From an uncultured delta proteobacterium (GTDB taxonomy: Bacteria; Myxococcota_A; Polyangia; Polyangiales; Ga0077539), in the NCBI GenBank assembly GCA_903860995.1, contig CAIOSS010000178.1, positions 1-8,702 on the forward strand: a stretch of DNA of 8,702 nt, in the 5' to 3' direction. Shown piece after piece: positions 8,507 to 8,702 of the stretch. A model generated the notes under the pieces. The model had not been told where the DNA came from. It worked only from the letters and a program-made list of their open reading frames with translations, and did no database searches. A program made the position numbers and the translations under genes. Every line of letters starts with the position of its first letter. Positions within the stretch are counted from its first letter, which is position 1.

Positions 8507-8540
8507 CGCGCCGTTGGGATCCGCCCGCCTGCGTCGTCAG

Positions 8541-8601
8541 TCCCCGTATCTCGCCCGAAGCGAGGTCGGTGGGGAGATCAGTGGCTCAAGAGGTGTTGAT
8601 C
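8541..8601. other. Nested inverted repeats downstream of the regulator (possible structured RNA)
   Basis: Two stems nest: CTCGC (8550-8554) with GCGAG (8560-8564) around the loop CCGAA, enclosed by TCCCC (8541-8545) with GGGGA (8571-8575). Next comes GATCA (8576-8580) with TGATC (8597-8601). TGGCTC (8582-8587) could alternatively pair with GAGCCA (8633-8638). No U-tract follows, so a simple terminator is not evident. The stems could form a structured RNA or transcription end region, or be chance pairing in GC-rich DNA. Confidence 0.3.
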
Positions 8602-8602
8602 C

Positions 8603-8688
8603 ATGTCGGACCGAGGCAGCGTGGCGCGGCGCGAGCCAGGCAAGGAAGAGCGATGAAACCGCACTCCCTGTGCGGTGAATCGCTCTGA
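8603..8688 (+). other. Two overlapping mini-ORFs (17 and 11 codons), doubtful
   Basis: ATG 8603 opens MSDRGSVARREPGKEER and stops at 8656, with AAGAGG (8588-8593) 9 bases before it. Its stop overlaps a second ATG (8653, as ATGA) opening MKPHSLCGESL, which stops at 8688 and has AAGGA (8642-8646) 6 bases before it. The second mini-ORF spans the whole hairpin at 8647-8686. Good ribosome sites and the coupling are suggestive of a leader-peptide arrangement, but peptides this short can easily arise by chance. Confidence 0.15.
8647..8686. repeat. Long two-part hairpin (8 + 7 bp stems)
   Basis: AGAGCGAT (8647-8654) pairs perfectly with ATCGCTCT (8679-8686). Inside, ACCGCAC (8658-8664) pairs perfectly with GTGCGGT (8670-8676) around the loop TCCCT. 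The two stems are separated only by GAA opposite GA, which could stack as tandem G-A mismatches. Fifteen pairs in 40 bases is well beyond the other repeats in this window. Neither strand shows a U-run after it, so it is not a standard intrinsic terminator. It may be an attenuator, a regulatory RNA element or part of a mobile structured RNA that continues past the edge. Confidence 0.6.
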
Positions 8689-8702
8689 CGCCGCATGGCG
8701 AC

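Noticed and set aside
8586..8702. Minus-strand frame open from the window edge (38 codons) as the 3' end of another gene
   Set aside because: About a third of its codons end in A or T, unlike every real gene here, and it crosses the strong hairpin.

Overview
The window is very GC-rich, with G or C at almost every third codon position. It holds eight protein-coding genes or gene remnants, packed with short spacers and several start/stop overlaps. The base composition, the DUF4388/J-domain/TPR scaffold protein, the receiver-XRE regulator and the many lipoprotein or exported proteins suggest a myxobacterium-like bacterium (Myxococcota, perhaps Polyangiales). This is inferred from style; no marker gene is present.

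Layout. (1) 43-1662 (+): cytoplasmic scaffold or signalling protein, DUF4388 then a J domain with an intact HPD then TPRs. (2) 1672-3424 (-), converging on gene 1: uppP (undecaprenyl-diphosphate phosphatase) followed, with a 4-base GTGA overlap, by a polytopic membrane protein of unknown function. The 3' end of that second gene appears frameshifted at an AAAA tract (1769-1772). (3) 3425-3489: divergent promoter region with a perfect 6-bp inverted repeat. (4) 3490-4335 (+): LolB/DUF4292-like outer-membrane lipoprotein. (5) 4387-4608 (+): what looks like the C-terminal remnant of an RND efflux periplasmic adaptor, without its N-terminal part. (6) 4691-5257 (+): exported pentapeptide-repeat protein with 22 pentads. 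(7) 5381-8506 (+): a translationally coupled three-gene unit of a LivM-type permease, a single polypeptide fusing LivG- and LivF-type ATPases, and a receiver-XRE response regulator. (8) 8507-8702: no convincing gene, but nested inverted repeats including a long, almost perfect hairpin (8647-8686).

How the genes work together. The third unit is the most coherent: permease and double ATPase overlap by 4 bases, ATPase and regulator by 8, so regulator synthesis is probably tied to a branched-chain amino acid or amide type (HAAT) ABC importer. No LivH permease, LivK binding protein or histidine kinase lies in the window, so these must be encoded elsewhere or be absent. UppP recycles the lipid carrier for peptidoglycan and may share expression with the downstream membrane protein. 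No complete novel defence or mobile system is visible. The most unusual items are the LivG-LivF fusion with its coupled receiver-XRE regulator, the frameshifted membrane gene, the adaptor remnant and the structured 3' edge.
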